Part shown: one piece after another, positions 52,259 through 60,350 of the stretch
How positions within the stretch are numbered: position 1 is the stretch's first letter
Layout: each line of letters begins with the position of its first letter
DNA from: Arcticibacterium luteifluviistationis
GTDB taxonomy: Bacteria; Bacteroidota; Bacteroidia; Cytophagales; Spirosomataceae
Length of the DNA: 64,000 bases
NCBI RefSeq assembly: GCF_003258705.1
Contig: NZ_CP029480.1
Span: 2,852,001 to 2,916,000, forward strand
Reading direction: 5' to 3'
The notes under the pieces: model-generated
Databases searched by the model: none
What the model was told of the DNA's origin: nothing
The model's input: only the letters and a program-made list of their open reading frames with translations
Program-made: the position numbers and the translations under genes

Positions 52259-52574
52259 TTATTCCGAGTCATATGGCGTGAAATTCATTCCATATCCAAA
52301 TGGTTCGTCTCTTGGTGGTTCTGTTGCTTCAGTTTCGTAGATTTCAATTTTTCCTTTACACTCAAATCCGATTTGTCCACCTAACATATTGAATCATATC
52401 GGCAGATTCGTCAGCAGAATTCGACCAAGTTTTCATAGACATCCACGCATTTCCTGGTTGGCATTCAAAACCATCTTTTAATTCTCCAACGATTCCGTCA
52501 GCAAGAACCGTAAAGTGCTTGAATTCCGTTTTTGTTTTTCCGTAGCGTAGTTTTAATTTCCAATCTTTATCCAT
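52259..52574 (-). pseudogene. Frameshifted hypothetical gene, last of the accessory array
   Basis: The first frame gives DWKLKLRYGKTKTEFKHF...ECQPGNAWMSMKTW...ADESADMIQ (residues 1-62) before running into unrelated residues and a stop. The +1 frame from about 52385 then reads MLGGQIGFECKGKIEIYETE...PFGYGMNFTPYDSE and stops at 52259. Together they form a sensible small soluble protein of about 104 aa; the join needs removal of one base near 52387. Either a real frameshift mutation or a sequencing error. Starts 9 bp after the previous gene's stop. Function unknown. Confidence 0.68.
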
Positions 52575-52583
52575 AAATAAATT

Positions 52584-52985
52584 TTATTCTTTGGTCGGGT
52601 TCGTCATTAAGCCGACAATTTTGGAAACGACATATTTAGCTACTACTGTTCCTCCTTCATGACCGTTACCATTTAAACCAACCTTGATTTCATCTTGATG
52701 ATATTTTCTCAAAGAATCATTTACAATCCACATTCTTGCTATTCCTGAAGCAGGAACAGGAACATTATTTTTGGTAATTACATTTCCATTTGAATCGAGA
52801 AATTCAGGCCATATCATAAACAATTGATTCTCATGTTGACCATTAAACTCATACCAAAAATCCCAACGAATACCTTGGTAGGGAAGAGTTTTTCTTCCAC
52901 CTTCCGATTCGTTTAAAATTCGATATTCCACTTCAAAATCATGTGAATGTCCAAGACGTTCGTTATATGGCTGATATTTGGTCAT
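52584..52985 (-). CDS. Small protein resembling EF-Tu C-terminal beta-barrel
   Basis: 133 aa. The segment VEYRILNESEGGRKTLPYQG recalls the EF-Tu domain 3 EGGRxxPxxxxYRPQF loop, and the C-terminus HEGGTVVAKYVVSKIVG recalls EGGxTVGAGVVxKI. There is no GTPase domain. Such stand-alone barrel proteins occur as small accessory genes; their role is unknown. Immediately upstream of the frameshifted gene and downstream of a hairpin site. Confidence 0.65.
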   Translation of the reverse strand: MTKYQPYNERLGHSHDFEVEYRILNESEGGRKTLPYQGIRWDFWYEFNGQHENQLFMIWPEFLDSNGNVITKNNVPVPASGIARMWIVNDSLRKYHQDEIKVGLNGNGHEGGTVVAKYVVSKIVGLMTNPTKE

Positions 52986-53007
52986 TTCATATTACACACA
53001 ACGTTTT

Positions 53008-53118
53008 GCAGCTATGGCACGTGGCCGTTTACTATTCAAATTTATATTGATTTCCTGTATGTTTAATTTACTTTTCATTTTTCTTAACGACCGTAATGCG
53101 GCCATGTGATATAGGTGC
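53008..53118. repeat. attC-like imperfect hairpin with long loop
   Basis: A 20-bp arm (53008-53027) pairs with 53099-53118 with four mismatches; loop is 71 bp. Outer sides carry ACAACGTT and TGTTATT, resembling core AAC...GTT boxes. It lies between the genes at 52584 and 53135, as an integron attC site would after a cassette gene on the minus strand. Confidence 0.5.
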
Positions 53119-53134
53119 TGTTATTTGCTGGTTT

Positions 53135-53530
53135 TTAATTCTGTATTACAAGTTTCATTTCCGAGTTTTCAATCATTTTAGTTATGTCGGAATAGTTTAT
53201 TTTCTCAAATTCAATTGTACTGTTTTTTTGTCGATAAATTTCAATTCTTGTCTCTGCTCCGTTTTTATCATAAATCCAATTATATAAATCAGTTTCGCTT
53301 TTTCCGTTTTCTTTTATATAAATCCGTTTCCAGTCTTTTTCCACAATTCCAAATTTCAAAGTTGATTTGTTAATGATTAAATCTCCATTTTTTGATTCGT
53401 AATAAAGGTTTTGCATATCGCCATAATGGTCTTCAATTTCCATTGTGTAAAAGCCAAATCCAATAAATCCGCCAATTGTGAGTAGTCCGATTAATAGTGT
53501 TAGTAATATGATTTTTGTTCTTCGTTTCAT
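53135..53530 (-). CDS. Membrane-anchored hypothetical protein
   Basis: 131 aa. One N-terminal hydrophobic helix (ILLTLLIGLLTIGGFIGFGFY) with the rest outside or in the cytoplasm: KNGDLIINKSTLKFGIVEKDWKRIYIKENGKSE, a beta-rich small domain. No signal cleavage site is obvious. No family recognised. It lies between two attC-like sites, all in the minus direction, so it behaves as a single-gene cassette. AT content is high, as in its neighbours. Confidence 0.6.
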   Translation of the reverse strand: MKRRTKIILLTLLIGLLTIGGFIGFGFYTMEIEDHYGDMQNLYYESKNGDLIINKSTLKFGIVEKDWKRIYIKENGKSETDLYNWIYDKNGAETRIEIYRQKNSTIEFEKINYSDITKMIENSEMKLVIQN

Positions 53531-53828
53531 TCTTTAAACTTGCAAATAACATTAGTATAGAGGTAAATTAGCCGTTTTTAAAAGATAAAAAACGGCTTAA
53601 AATAATAAATTGAATCCGGTAAGCCGCCCTTTAAAACGCAAAAAGCCCACCTAAGATAACTTAGATAGGCAAATGTTAGCTAAAATTTCAGATACTCAAT
53701 ATACTTACCACCAATGCTGACATCGGTCTTAAGACCGAAAACTGTATTTCACGAAGTCAAAAAGACCTTGTGGGGCGGTGGACTAAGTATTTAAATTATA
53801 ATTTGTCTTAAGTAGCGTAAGTCTACAA
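53531..53828. other. Non-coding part of accessory array with hairpins and a gene-end remnant
   Basis: Contains AGCCGTTTTT/AAAAACGGCT (53570-53597), a terminator-like GCCCACCTAAG/CTTAGATAGGC (53645-53670) with a U-tract on the minus strand, and a 16-bp perfect palindrome TCGGTCTTAAGACCGA (53723-53738). A 22-codon minus-strand tail (ending IGGKYIEYLKF at 53680) sits just before the terminator and could be what is left of a lost gene. Confidence 0.45.
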
Positions 53829-53891
53829 GCTCAACATAGGCTCAAATGAACCGAAGCCTTACTTCGCTGCATTCGAGCCTAATTGTTGGCG
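53829..53891. repeat. attC-like site with matching core boxes
   Basis: Layout on the plus strand: GCTCAAC, AT, 19-bp arm (53838-53856), CCTTA loop, 19-bp arm (53862-53880), AATT, GTTGGCG. The arms pair with three mismatches. Read on the minus strand, it ends in GTTGAGC, which fits the integron core GTTRRRY, and lies 5 bp after the stop of the gene at 53896. A degenerate copy is at 52202. Confidence 0.6.
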
Positions 53892-53895
53892 GTAG

Positions 53896-54751
53896 TTATT
53901 TTTTATTCAGTTTTACTTTTATTTCTTCGTATAAATTCCATTTTGCATCTTCAATTATTTTGAATTCAAACGCTCTTTTGTTTCCGTTTTCTTTTAGAAA
54001 ATCCATAAGTCCGTTTGCTCCATCTTTGTCATTAGTCACAAAGTATATTTTTCTTTTTCCACCAAATGTAGTTCTGCCAACATAGTATGATTTAATTCCA
54101 TTTTGATTTAGATTATTTTCTATGAAAACATCTAATTCGTCCAGTTCAGCATATTCAATTTCATTCGGCATTTTTGAAGTATCCTCTATGGTATAATTCG
54201 ATGTAATTTCTATAAAATTTGAAAACTCTGTTTTATGTGGAAAATTATCAAAAGCTGAATTTGCAATCACAAGAAATGGACTTCCATCTTTTTCAAAATC
54301 ATTGGACCTAAATTCCTCTAAAACAACATAAGTATCTCTTTCTATTCCTTTAGTTTTATCTACGTTCCCAACATCAAATCCGTCATAAGTTTTAATGGAA
54401 AATTTGTCCGCAATCGCATAAAGCTCTTTATTTAGGTTAAAAAGACTTTTGGAATTATGAATTTCAATTCTTTCCATATGCAACCAATATTGATTAGTTT
54501 CATCGGGATAAATGTCAACGTATTCAAATCCTTGTTTTTTTTAATTCCTCCGCTACTATTTCCAACTTCTTTGGTTCGTCATTCGTGAAAAAGTAACCGT
54601 AAAGCATTTTGGTATTTGTGTCAACACCATTTGATTTCATTCGGTCAAAAAATCCAACGATTTCTTCTTTTGGTATCATATTATTTTGAGATTTGGATTC
54701 ACAAGAAGTCATCAATGTAAGTAGTAGGATTATCAATAAATTCTTTATCAT
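53896..54751 (-). pseudogene. Frameshifted lipoprotein gene with RraB-like and DUF695-like domains
   Basis: The first frame begins with a lipoprotein signal (LLIILLLTLMTSCESK) and FFDRMKSNGVDTNTKMLYGYFFTNDEPKKLEIVAEELKK, then ends at 54524 after an eight-A tract (minus strand). One base later in the next frame it continues QGFEYVDIYPDETNQYWLHMERIEIHNSKSLFNLNKELYAIADKF...YDGFDVGNVD, the rest of an RraB-type fold, and a DUF695-like domain to 53896. The uninterrupted protein would be about 284 aa. Slippage at the A8 tract, a real frameshift or an assembly error are all possible. Flanked by attC-like sites. Confidence 0.75.
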
Positions 54752-54780
54752 TCTTGGTTTCGTTTAATTGGCTACAACGA

Positions 54781-54810
54781 TTGGATATAGCACATATTAA
54801 CCATACCCAA
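54781..54810. repeat. Third attC-like hairpin, upstream edge of cassette
   Basis: TTGGATATAG (54781-54790) pairs with CCATACCCAA (54801-54810) with two mismatches; CTACAACGA lies on its left and CTTGTGTG on its right. It precedes the lipoprotein gene's start region, where the attC of the next upstream cassette would be expected. Arms are short, so confidence is moderate. Confidence 0.4.
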
Positions 54811-54986
54811 CTTGTGTGAAACACTAATCTAACAGGTTTTTTATTGCTTTGAGCTCTCTAGGAAACACTTTAAGGCAAATAATTATCCGTTTGTAAACGT
54901 TTCTTAACGGTTAATAAACCTTTTCCAAAGTCTTGTTTGGCTGTTCCTGTTAATTGAATTCAGCATTCTTTAAATTACCTCTAATC

Positions 54987-55120
54987 AAAGATACTTATGC
55001 GACCCATCACAGGTAGGCTTCCTTTTAGTATGTCCACATACGCAGTCATTTATGCCAATTCCGTTCATGATTCGTTGGGTGTAATTTTCAATTCTTGAAG
55101 TGCGTGTGGCTGATTGTTTG
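54987..55120 (-). pseudogene. Displaced 3' end of a YdeI-CDGSH gene
   Basis: This 134-bp block encodes [22 protein letters not shown] then [15 protein letters not shown] and a stop, the same C-terminal tail as the complete gene at 56329. It has no start. Hand comparison with 56331-56464 shows 22 differences and no gap (about 84% identity). The block lies beyond the YhcG-type gene, so the two copies bracket it. The rest of 54811-55178 has no gene. Confidence 0.85.
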
Positions 55121-55178
55121 TCTGAGTTAAATTGTAACCAAGCCATAAAGGCGGAAACGTTGTCGGCGTTTAGGCAGG

Positions 55179-56210
55179 CTATAATTTTTTAGCTTGTGTT
55201 AGCATTCTTATTAATTCTTCTTTATTCGGTATTTTCCCTTTGAATTGTTCAGGCAAATTGTGAGTTAATTTGTATTCTGAAACCCCTATTGGTTTAGAAC
55301 TTGTCCTTAAAGCATACTCTACGGCAACGTCGTCTTTTTCAGGACAGAGAATTATTCCAATTGTTGGATTGTCGTCTTCTGTTTTTACTTGTTCGTCCAA
55401 AAGTTCCAAATAGAAATTCATTTTCCCTGCAAATTCAGGTTCAAATTCAACAGTTTTTAGTTCAATTGCGACTAAGCACTTTAATATTCTGTGATAGAAC
55501 AGGAGGTCGATGAAATATTCTTTTTCGTTCAACTTCAGCCTATACTGATTGCCAATGAAGCAGAATCCATAACCAAGCTCCATTATTAAATCACGAATAT
55601 TTTCAATCAGTTTGTTTTCCAATTGTCTCTCAAGTATTGGAGAAGTGATTCCAAGAAAATCTAAATTATATTCACTTTTTAAAGCCTCATTTGCTTGTTC
55701 AGATAAATGAATCGGTAGTGCCTTTTCAAAATTACTTTGTTTTGGGTTTAGTAGACTCCGTTCATAGGCTTTTGCCTTAATTTGATTTAGCAAAACTGAT
55801 CTACTCCAAGACATCTCATTCGAAGCTTTTAAATAGAACATCTTTTCCGTTTTATCCTTTATTTTATGAATGACGAGCATATTATGCCCCCAAGGAATTT
55901 CTAATGCCAATTCTTGTAATGCAGATTCGTCCTTGTATTCAAGATAGAACTGACGCATATTCCATAGATTTTGAGGGGAATAGCCCTTCTTACCGTCAAT
56001 AATTTTAGTGATGTCTTTGGAAAGCGTGTCAACTATTGATTTGCCCCAATTATTTTCAGTTTGACTGTCAACAATTAGCTTTCCGATTTCAAAATTTAAA
56101 GATATGAGATGTTTATTGACCGCTTTAAACGCTGCGAAACGAGATGAGTTTATCGTTTCAATAATCTGATTGAATAAATCGTGATATGTCGCTTCGTCGA
56201 TGTTTTCCAT
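55179..56210 (-). CDS. YhcG-type PD-(D/E)XK nuclease family protein (DUF1016)
   Basis: 343 aa. N-terminal DUF1016-type helical region ([64 protein letters not shown]) and the C-terminal nuclease domain with [20 protein letters not shown], giving the D...ExK catalytic core, then [17 protein letters not shown]. YhcG-type proteins are mobile, often in defence islands, and thought to be nucleases. Bracketed by copies of the YdeI-CDGSH gene end. A restriction or phage-defence role is inferred only from family habits; no partner gene is adjacent. Confidence 0.9.
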   Translation of the reverse strand: MENIDEATYHDLFNQIIETINSSRFAAFKAVNKHLISLNFEIGKLIVDSQTENNWGKSIVDTLSKDITKIIDGKKGYSPQNLWNMRQFYLEYKDESALQELALEIPWGHNMLVIHKIKDKTEKMFYLKASNEMSWSRSVLLNQIKAKAYERSLLNPKQSNFEKALPIHLSEQANEALKSEYNLDFLGITSPILERQLENKLIENIRDLIMELGYGFCFIGNQYRLKLNEKEYFIDLLFYHRILKCLVAIELKTVEFEPEFAGKMNFYLELLDEQVKTEDDNPTIGIILCPEKDDVAVEYALRTSSKPIGVSEYKLTHNLPEQFKGKIPNKEELIRMLTQAKKL

Positions 56211-56328
56211 TACTATTAATTTTCTCCAACAAGTGTTAGAGAAATGTAAATGTACTTAAAATGAAATCTCTAACAGCTGTTGGAGAAATAGATTTATCGC
56301 CGTTATTACTTAGTAAAGAATGAAAACC

Positions 56329-56964
56329 TTAAAGATACTTATGTGACCCATCGCAGGTAGGTTTTCTTTTGGTATGTCCGCAAACACAATCATTTATACC
56401 AATTCCGTTCATAATTCTGTCTGTATATTTCTCAATTCTGGAAAGACGTGTGGCTGATTGTTTGGCACCCGTAAAATGCAAGTTATAGGCTCGCTGTCGG
56501 CCTGGGGTTAAAGCTTCAAAAGCTATTTTAAAAGCTTTGTCTTCTTCAAACTTCTGTAATAACTCTTCGGGGAACTCCAAGTTCTTACTTTTGGGCTTAT
56601 CTATTTTTATACCTGCTTTTTCTACCTCTATGGCTTCGTAGATATAGGCTTTGAGCGTGGCTTCTAAATCTACAATATCTTGTAAGCTGGTAAAACGAGC
56701 CATTTTTACCGACTGTGAGTTTTCACCAGGCGAAACTAAAATGCCTTTGGCGTCATTTAACAACACTCCTTTGAAAAAACTAAGGGTACAGAACTCCTTA
56801 AAGTTGCCAAATAAGACAATGTTACTCCCATTAAATGTATAGCACGGCACACGCCATTTGTACTCTTCCGTAAGGCCACAGTCTAAAAGAATGGTTCTTA
56901 GCAGAGCCGCCTCTTTTTGCCATTGCTTTATTCTGCCTATATAGTCGTCTACGTTGGGGTTCAT
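56329..56964 (-). CDS. YdeI/DUF1801 protein with C-terminal CDGSH iron-sulfur motif
   Basis: 211 aa. The N-terminal DUF1801 part (EYKWRVPCYTFNGSNIVLFGNFKEFCTLSFFKG) and YdeI part (LQKFEEDKAFKIAFEALTPGRQRAYNLHFTGAKQSATRLSRIEKY) are fused to [16 protein letters not shown]. That tail fits C-x-C-x2-T-x3-P-x-C-D-G-S-H of CDGSH 2Fe-2S proteins exactly. YdeI is reported to protect against antimicrobial peptides in some enterobacteria; the role here is unknown. Cytoplasmic. Complete copy; a 134-bp relative of its 3' end lies at 54987. Confidence 0.87.
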   Translation of the reverse strand: MNPNVDDYIGRIKQWQKEAALLRTILLDCGLTEEYKWRVPCYTFNGSNIVLFGNFKEFCTLSFFKGVLLNDAKGILVSPGENSQSVKMARFTSLQDIVDLEATLKAYIYEAIEVEKAGIKIDKPKSKNLEFPEELLQKFEEDKAFKIAFEALTPGRQRAYNLHFTGAKQSATRLSRIEKYTDRIMNGIGINDCVCGHTKRKPTCDGSHKYL

Positions 56965-57090
56965 ATTAATTCAATAAGAGCTTTTGAGAATTTTAGAACT
57001 AAAATACCATGATACATGGATAGTACAAGCACCCCTCCTTGATAATCTTAAAATTGACAGAAGAACTTCAGCGTTCGCTTCGTTTCAAAA

Positions 57091-58332
57091 TCAGCCTTTA
57101 TTTAGCTTCTCATAACTATAAGCCAAGCCCATGGCCACACTGTTAAAGTTGTCACCAGATTTGATTTTGGCTTCACCAAATTTCTCTAAAAACACATTTT
57201 GCAAAGCCCTAACCATAGAAGTACCACCTGTCATAAAAACAGAATCGATGGATTCATAAGTCGCATTGTTCTTTAATAAAAACTCATCTAGGTAAGCACT
57301 GATTTTTTCAAGCTCTTCTGCTATAATCTCCTCTTCAAATTCTTTTACAGAAACTTCTTCTTTAAAATCGATATCGTCTTCCTGATAAGCAAAGGTTGCG
57401 GTATCGTTCTTGGTCAAGTCTATCTTCGTTTTTTCTACTTTTTGAAATAGGTAATAACCTAGGTTCTTCTCTATCAAAGTGAGTAGATTTTTCACCTTAG
57501 GGTCGTCTCCAGACCTGAAGTAAGACTTGCGTATGGCTTCACGCATCTTGTTGGTATTTAAGAAGTTCATTTTTGCCCAAGTAGTGATATTGACAAAATA
57601 TGAAAGCGGTAAAGGCACCAGTTTCTGAAAGAATTTCTCTTTAACTCCTCTACCAAAATGTGGTGTTCCTTTATGCCACATTAGCTTGGAGTCAAAATTA
57701 TCTCCTCCTATATAAATACCTCCTTGCACTATTTCGTCATGCGATTTATTTGCTCCTAAATGCATGAGTGTAAAGTCGGATGTACCACCGCCAAAGTCTG
57801 CCACCAAAACCAATTCCTCTTTTTTAAGGGAGCGTTCGTAGGTAAATGCCGCCGCTATGGGCTCCATTTGGTACTTCGCTTCCTCAAATCCTGATAGTTT
57901 GACGGCATTTTCTAAACGCTTTTGAGCGATAGCTTCTTTCTCAGGCTCTTCACTAAAAACTACGGGTCTCCCTATTACCGCTTTTGTTACTATCACACCT
58001 AAATAGTCATCTGCCTGTTTTTTTAAGGCAGACATTATCAAAGCCACTAAATCTTCTGGTTTAAATACCTTGTTGGCAATTATAGTATGCGTAAAACTTT
58101 TAATAGGTAGCACCGATTTTATAGACTTCATCAGCCTACCATTTGATTTGCTTTCCACATATTTCTCAATAGCCTTTTTTCCTGTAAAGTAGGCAAAACC
58201 ACCTTCTAAATCAGGAAAGAAGAGAACGGAAGGCATGGTAAATACCTTAACTACTTCATTTTTGTCAAGGTCAAGAATAGCCAGTGCAGAATTGGTAGTT
58301 CCAAAATCGACACCATATATAAAGTTGGGCAT
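57091..58332 (-). CDS. Hsp70-family protein, ATPase domain only (YegD-like)
   Basis: 413 aa. The start IYGVDFGTTNSALAIL, VADFGGGTSDFTLM (phosphate 2) and MTGGTSMVRALQNVFLEKF (adenosine) are the actin/Hsp70 ATPase signatures. It stops after the nucleotide-binding domain, so the peptide-binding lid of DnaK is missing, as in the YegD group. Probably a cytoplasmic ATPase of chaperone type, exact role unknown. Monocistronic. A short-hairpin repeat region follows its start upstream. Confidence 0.9.
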   Translation of the reverse strand: MPNFIYGVDFGTTNSALAILDLDKNEVVKVFTMPSVLFFPDLEGGFAYFTGKKAIEKYVESKSNGRLMKSIKSVLPIKSFTHTIIANKVFKPEDLVALIMSALKKQADDYLGVIVTKAVIGRPVVFSEEPEKEAIAQKRLENAVKLSGFEEAKYQMEPIAAAFTYERSLKKEELVLVADFGGGTSDFTLMHLGANKSHDEIVQGGIYIGGDNFDSKLMWHKGTPHFGRGVKEKFFQKLVPLPLSYFVNITTWAKMNFLNTNKMREAIRKSYFRSGDDPKVKNLLTLIEKNLGYYLFQKVEKTKIDLTKNDTATFAYQEDDIDFKEEVSVKEFEEEIIAEELEKISAYLDEFLLKNNATYESIDSVFMTGGTSMVRALQNVFLEKFGEAKIKSGDNFNSVAMGLAYSYEKLNKG

Positions 58333-58499
58333 GAAAGATTTGTCTGAAATTAAAAATGGGCTGCAAAAGTAGGCTTTCAGTTGTTAAATTCTCCCATACC
58401 TTTTGAAATAATCGTAAAAAGGTTTCAATTTTAGAACAAGGGCTTATTGAGATACACATGCTAGAATATATTTGTCATGACGGGCTTCACCCGTTTTTT

Positions 58500-58647
58500 A
58501 CCGATGTTTCGCCCCTAAAGGGGCTTATCTCAATCATGATTTTGGCTTTAACGGTCAAAATTCCACCGAATGCTCTTTGGTGATTCTTTATTTATAACCG
58601 CTTGCACCCCTCTTCTAACGATGTTTCGCCCCGAATGGGGCTTATCT
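58500..58647. repeat. Two copies of a GCCCC/GGGGC hairpin repeat
   Basis: Copies of CGATGTTTCGCCCC-NNNN-GGGGCTTATCT at 58500-58530 and 58617-58647 differ only in the loop (TAAA versus GAAT) and one flanking base. They resemble the second hairpin of the repeats at 45751 and 45863 (ATGTCGCTCCgctGGAGC). Between them is a TTTTGGC/GTCAAAA imperfect hairpin. The 345-bp gap between the Hsp70-like and GH30 genes holds no coding frame I accept. Confidence 0.75.
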
Positions 58648-58677
58648 GTGATTGATATAAATCAAGCTCAGGTAAAT

Positions 58678-60336
58678 TTAGCTTCCTGTATAAAGCGTCA
58701 CCACACCTTTGGCAGGTACTATAAAGATTTCTTCTTTGCCTATTCCAGCTATTTCCTCTGCATCACTTTTTGCTCCTGTTTTAATTAGCCTATAGTTATT
58801 TACTCCACCACTTAACTGTACAGCTTTACTTTCTTCAGAAACATTAATTAATACTACGGTAGACACGCCTTCATTTTCAAAAGCCAGTGTTAAAATATCA
58901 TCCGTGGAGCTAGACGCTACTCTGTGGGCATTTGGTCTTATGTATTTATAAAACTGCTTACTCACATAATATCTTTTTGACTTTTCGCCTGCCGCATTCA
59001 TCAGACTGTAAGCATCCAAATTTTGCGTACTCAGCGACCAGAAAACCCAAGCTGAAACTTGCCCATATTTTAGGGCCGTGTACATGGCTTTTGCTAAATC
59101 ATTGGCCCCATTTAAAGAGTTTTCATAGCCAGAAGTTTCTGTCATCCAATGCTGTTTTCCGTATGCCGCACCCCAGCCGTACATGGTTTCCCAGGTGGTG
59201 GCATCCACACTGCCTGCCGTAATTCCATCTAGAGCGTAACCGTGGGTGGCTATAATATCAATATACTCCCTAGCTTCCACATCATTTAACATAGGAAGCG
59301 TCATGGATTTGACTCCGTCAAAATAGCCCACATCTTCTGGTGCAAACAGTTTAGTAGTAAGTCCCTCTTTTCTAAATCGCTTTCCTACTGTAATTATCAA
59401 CTCTTTTAATGCCTCGCCATCATACACGCATGACTGATAAAACTGTGAAAAACGAGGTTCGTTTTGAACGCTTAGTGCATACAAATCTATACCAATTTCA
59501 CGCTTAAAAATCTTGCAATAAGCCACCATTGACTCCGCAAATTCCTCATAATTCTCTTCTTTCAGCTGATTGGTAGTTTCATCAGGTGTTCTGGTATAAG
59601 CGGGTGCCGAATTATTCTCTGTTCCATTATCAATGCTGTTATTCCATTTCATCCAAGGAGCAGGAGACCAAACTGAGGTAATAAATTTCTCTACGCCAGC
59701 CTCTTTTAAAGCCTTCAAATGTGGTATTCTAGCAGCAAAGGGCTGATGATGTCCATCAATTTTCTCATTGATATTAAACTTACTTAAGTCGGTATCAAAA
59801 GGGTCGTCATTATCATTTACTATTTCAAAATTGGTAGGTACATCATCTCTAATAATAGTTATGCCTAGGTCTTCTACCAAGTCTTTGACAAACCTATCTG
59901 ACGTAAAAGGTCCAGTTCGCCAGTACTCCGTTTGTCCACCAAAACCACCAAAGCCTTCTATCTTTTGAAACTTGGTAGAAGGGTCTACCGTAACAAGGTC
60001 AAAATTGGTATTTATGTTTACCTGATCCTTCACAGGACTAGAATTTCCGTCTGTTACCGAAATACTTACCGTATAAGTATTTCCTGCCTCAAAAGTAGCC
60101 GTCTCTATAGCCGTTCCTGTTTTAGTAGTACCATTTCCAAAATCCCAAGTGTAGGTAAGTGGGTCAAATTCTTGGTCTAAAGCATCTGCCGAAAACTCAA
60201 AAGTAAAGGGATTGGTATTTACCAATTCTGCTTCAAGCTTTACTATGGGAGCCAAGTTTGGCTTTGCACCTTCTTTAGAGCTACAGCCCAAAACAAGGAG
60301 CGTGATTAGTAAAATGTTAATTCTATGTAATTTCAT
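58678..60336 (-). CDS. PKD-domain GH30 glycosidase lipoprotein
   Basis: 552 aa from the chosen ATG. Lipobox LGCSS. PKD-like domain at about 30-110 (YTWDFGNGTTKTG), then a GH30 barrel: FQKIEGFGGFGGQTEYW, VWSPAPWMKWN, acid/base in ALSVQNEPRF (Glu about 293), nucleophile in WMTETSGYE (Glu about 400), and a C-terminal beta side domain. GH30 enzymes cleave beta-glucosyl-, xylosyl- or galactosyl-linked glycans; here outer surface. An upstream TTG at 60354 would overlap the FG-GAP gene stop. Last gene of a tightly spaced operon. Confidence 0.9.
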   Translation of the reverse strand: MKLHRINILLITLLVLGCSSKEGAKPNLAPIVKLEAELVNTNPFTFEFSADALDQEFDPLTYTWDFGNGTTKTGTAIETATFEAGNTYTVSISVTDGNSSPVKDQVNINTNFDLVTVDPSTKFQKIEGFGGFGGQTEYWRTGPFTSDRFVKDLVEDLGITIIRDDVPTNFEIVNDNDDPFDTDLSKFNINEKIDGHHQPFAARIPHLKALKEAGVEKFITSVWSPAPWMKWNNSIDNGTENNSAPAYTRTPDETTNQLKEENYEEFAESMVAYCKIFKREIGIDLYALSVQNEPRFSQFYQSCVYDGEALKELIITVGKRFRKEGLTTKLFAPEDVGYFDGVKSMTLPMLNDVEAREYIDIIATHGYALDGITAGSVDATTWETMYGWGAAYGKQHWMTETSGYENSLNGANDLAKAMYTALKYGQVSAWVFWSLSTQNLDAYSLMNAAGEKSKRYYVSKQFYKYIRPNAHRVASSSTDDILTLAFENEGVSTVVLINVSEESKAVQLSGGVNNYRLIKTGAKSDAEEIAGIGKEEIFIVPAKGVVTLYTGS

Positions 60337-60350
60337 TTTAATCTTAGTTT

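Noticed and set aside
53896-54483. Right part of the lipoprotein as an independent gene starting at TTG 54483
   Set aside because: It begins in the middle of the RraB-like fold, whose first half lies in the neighbouring frame.
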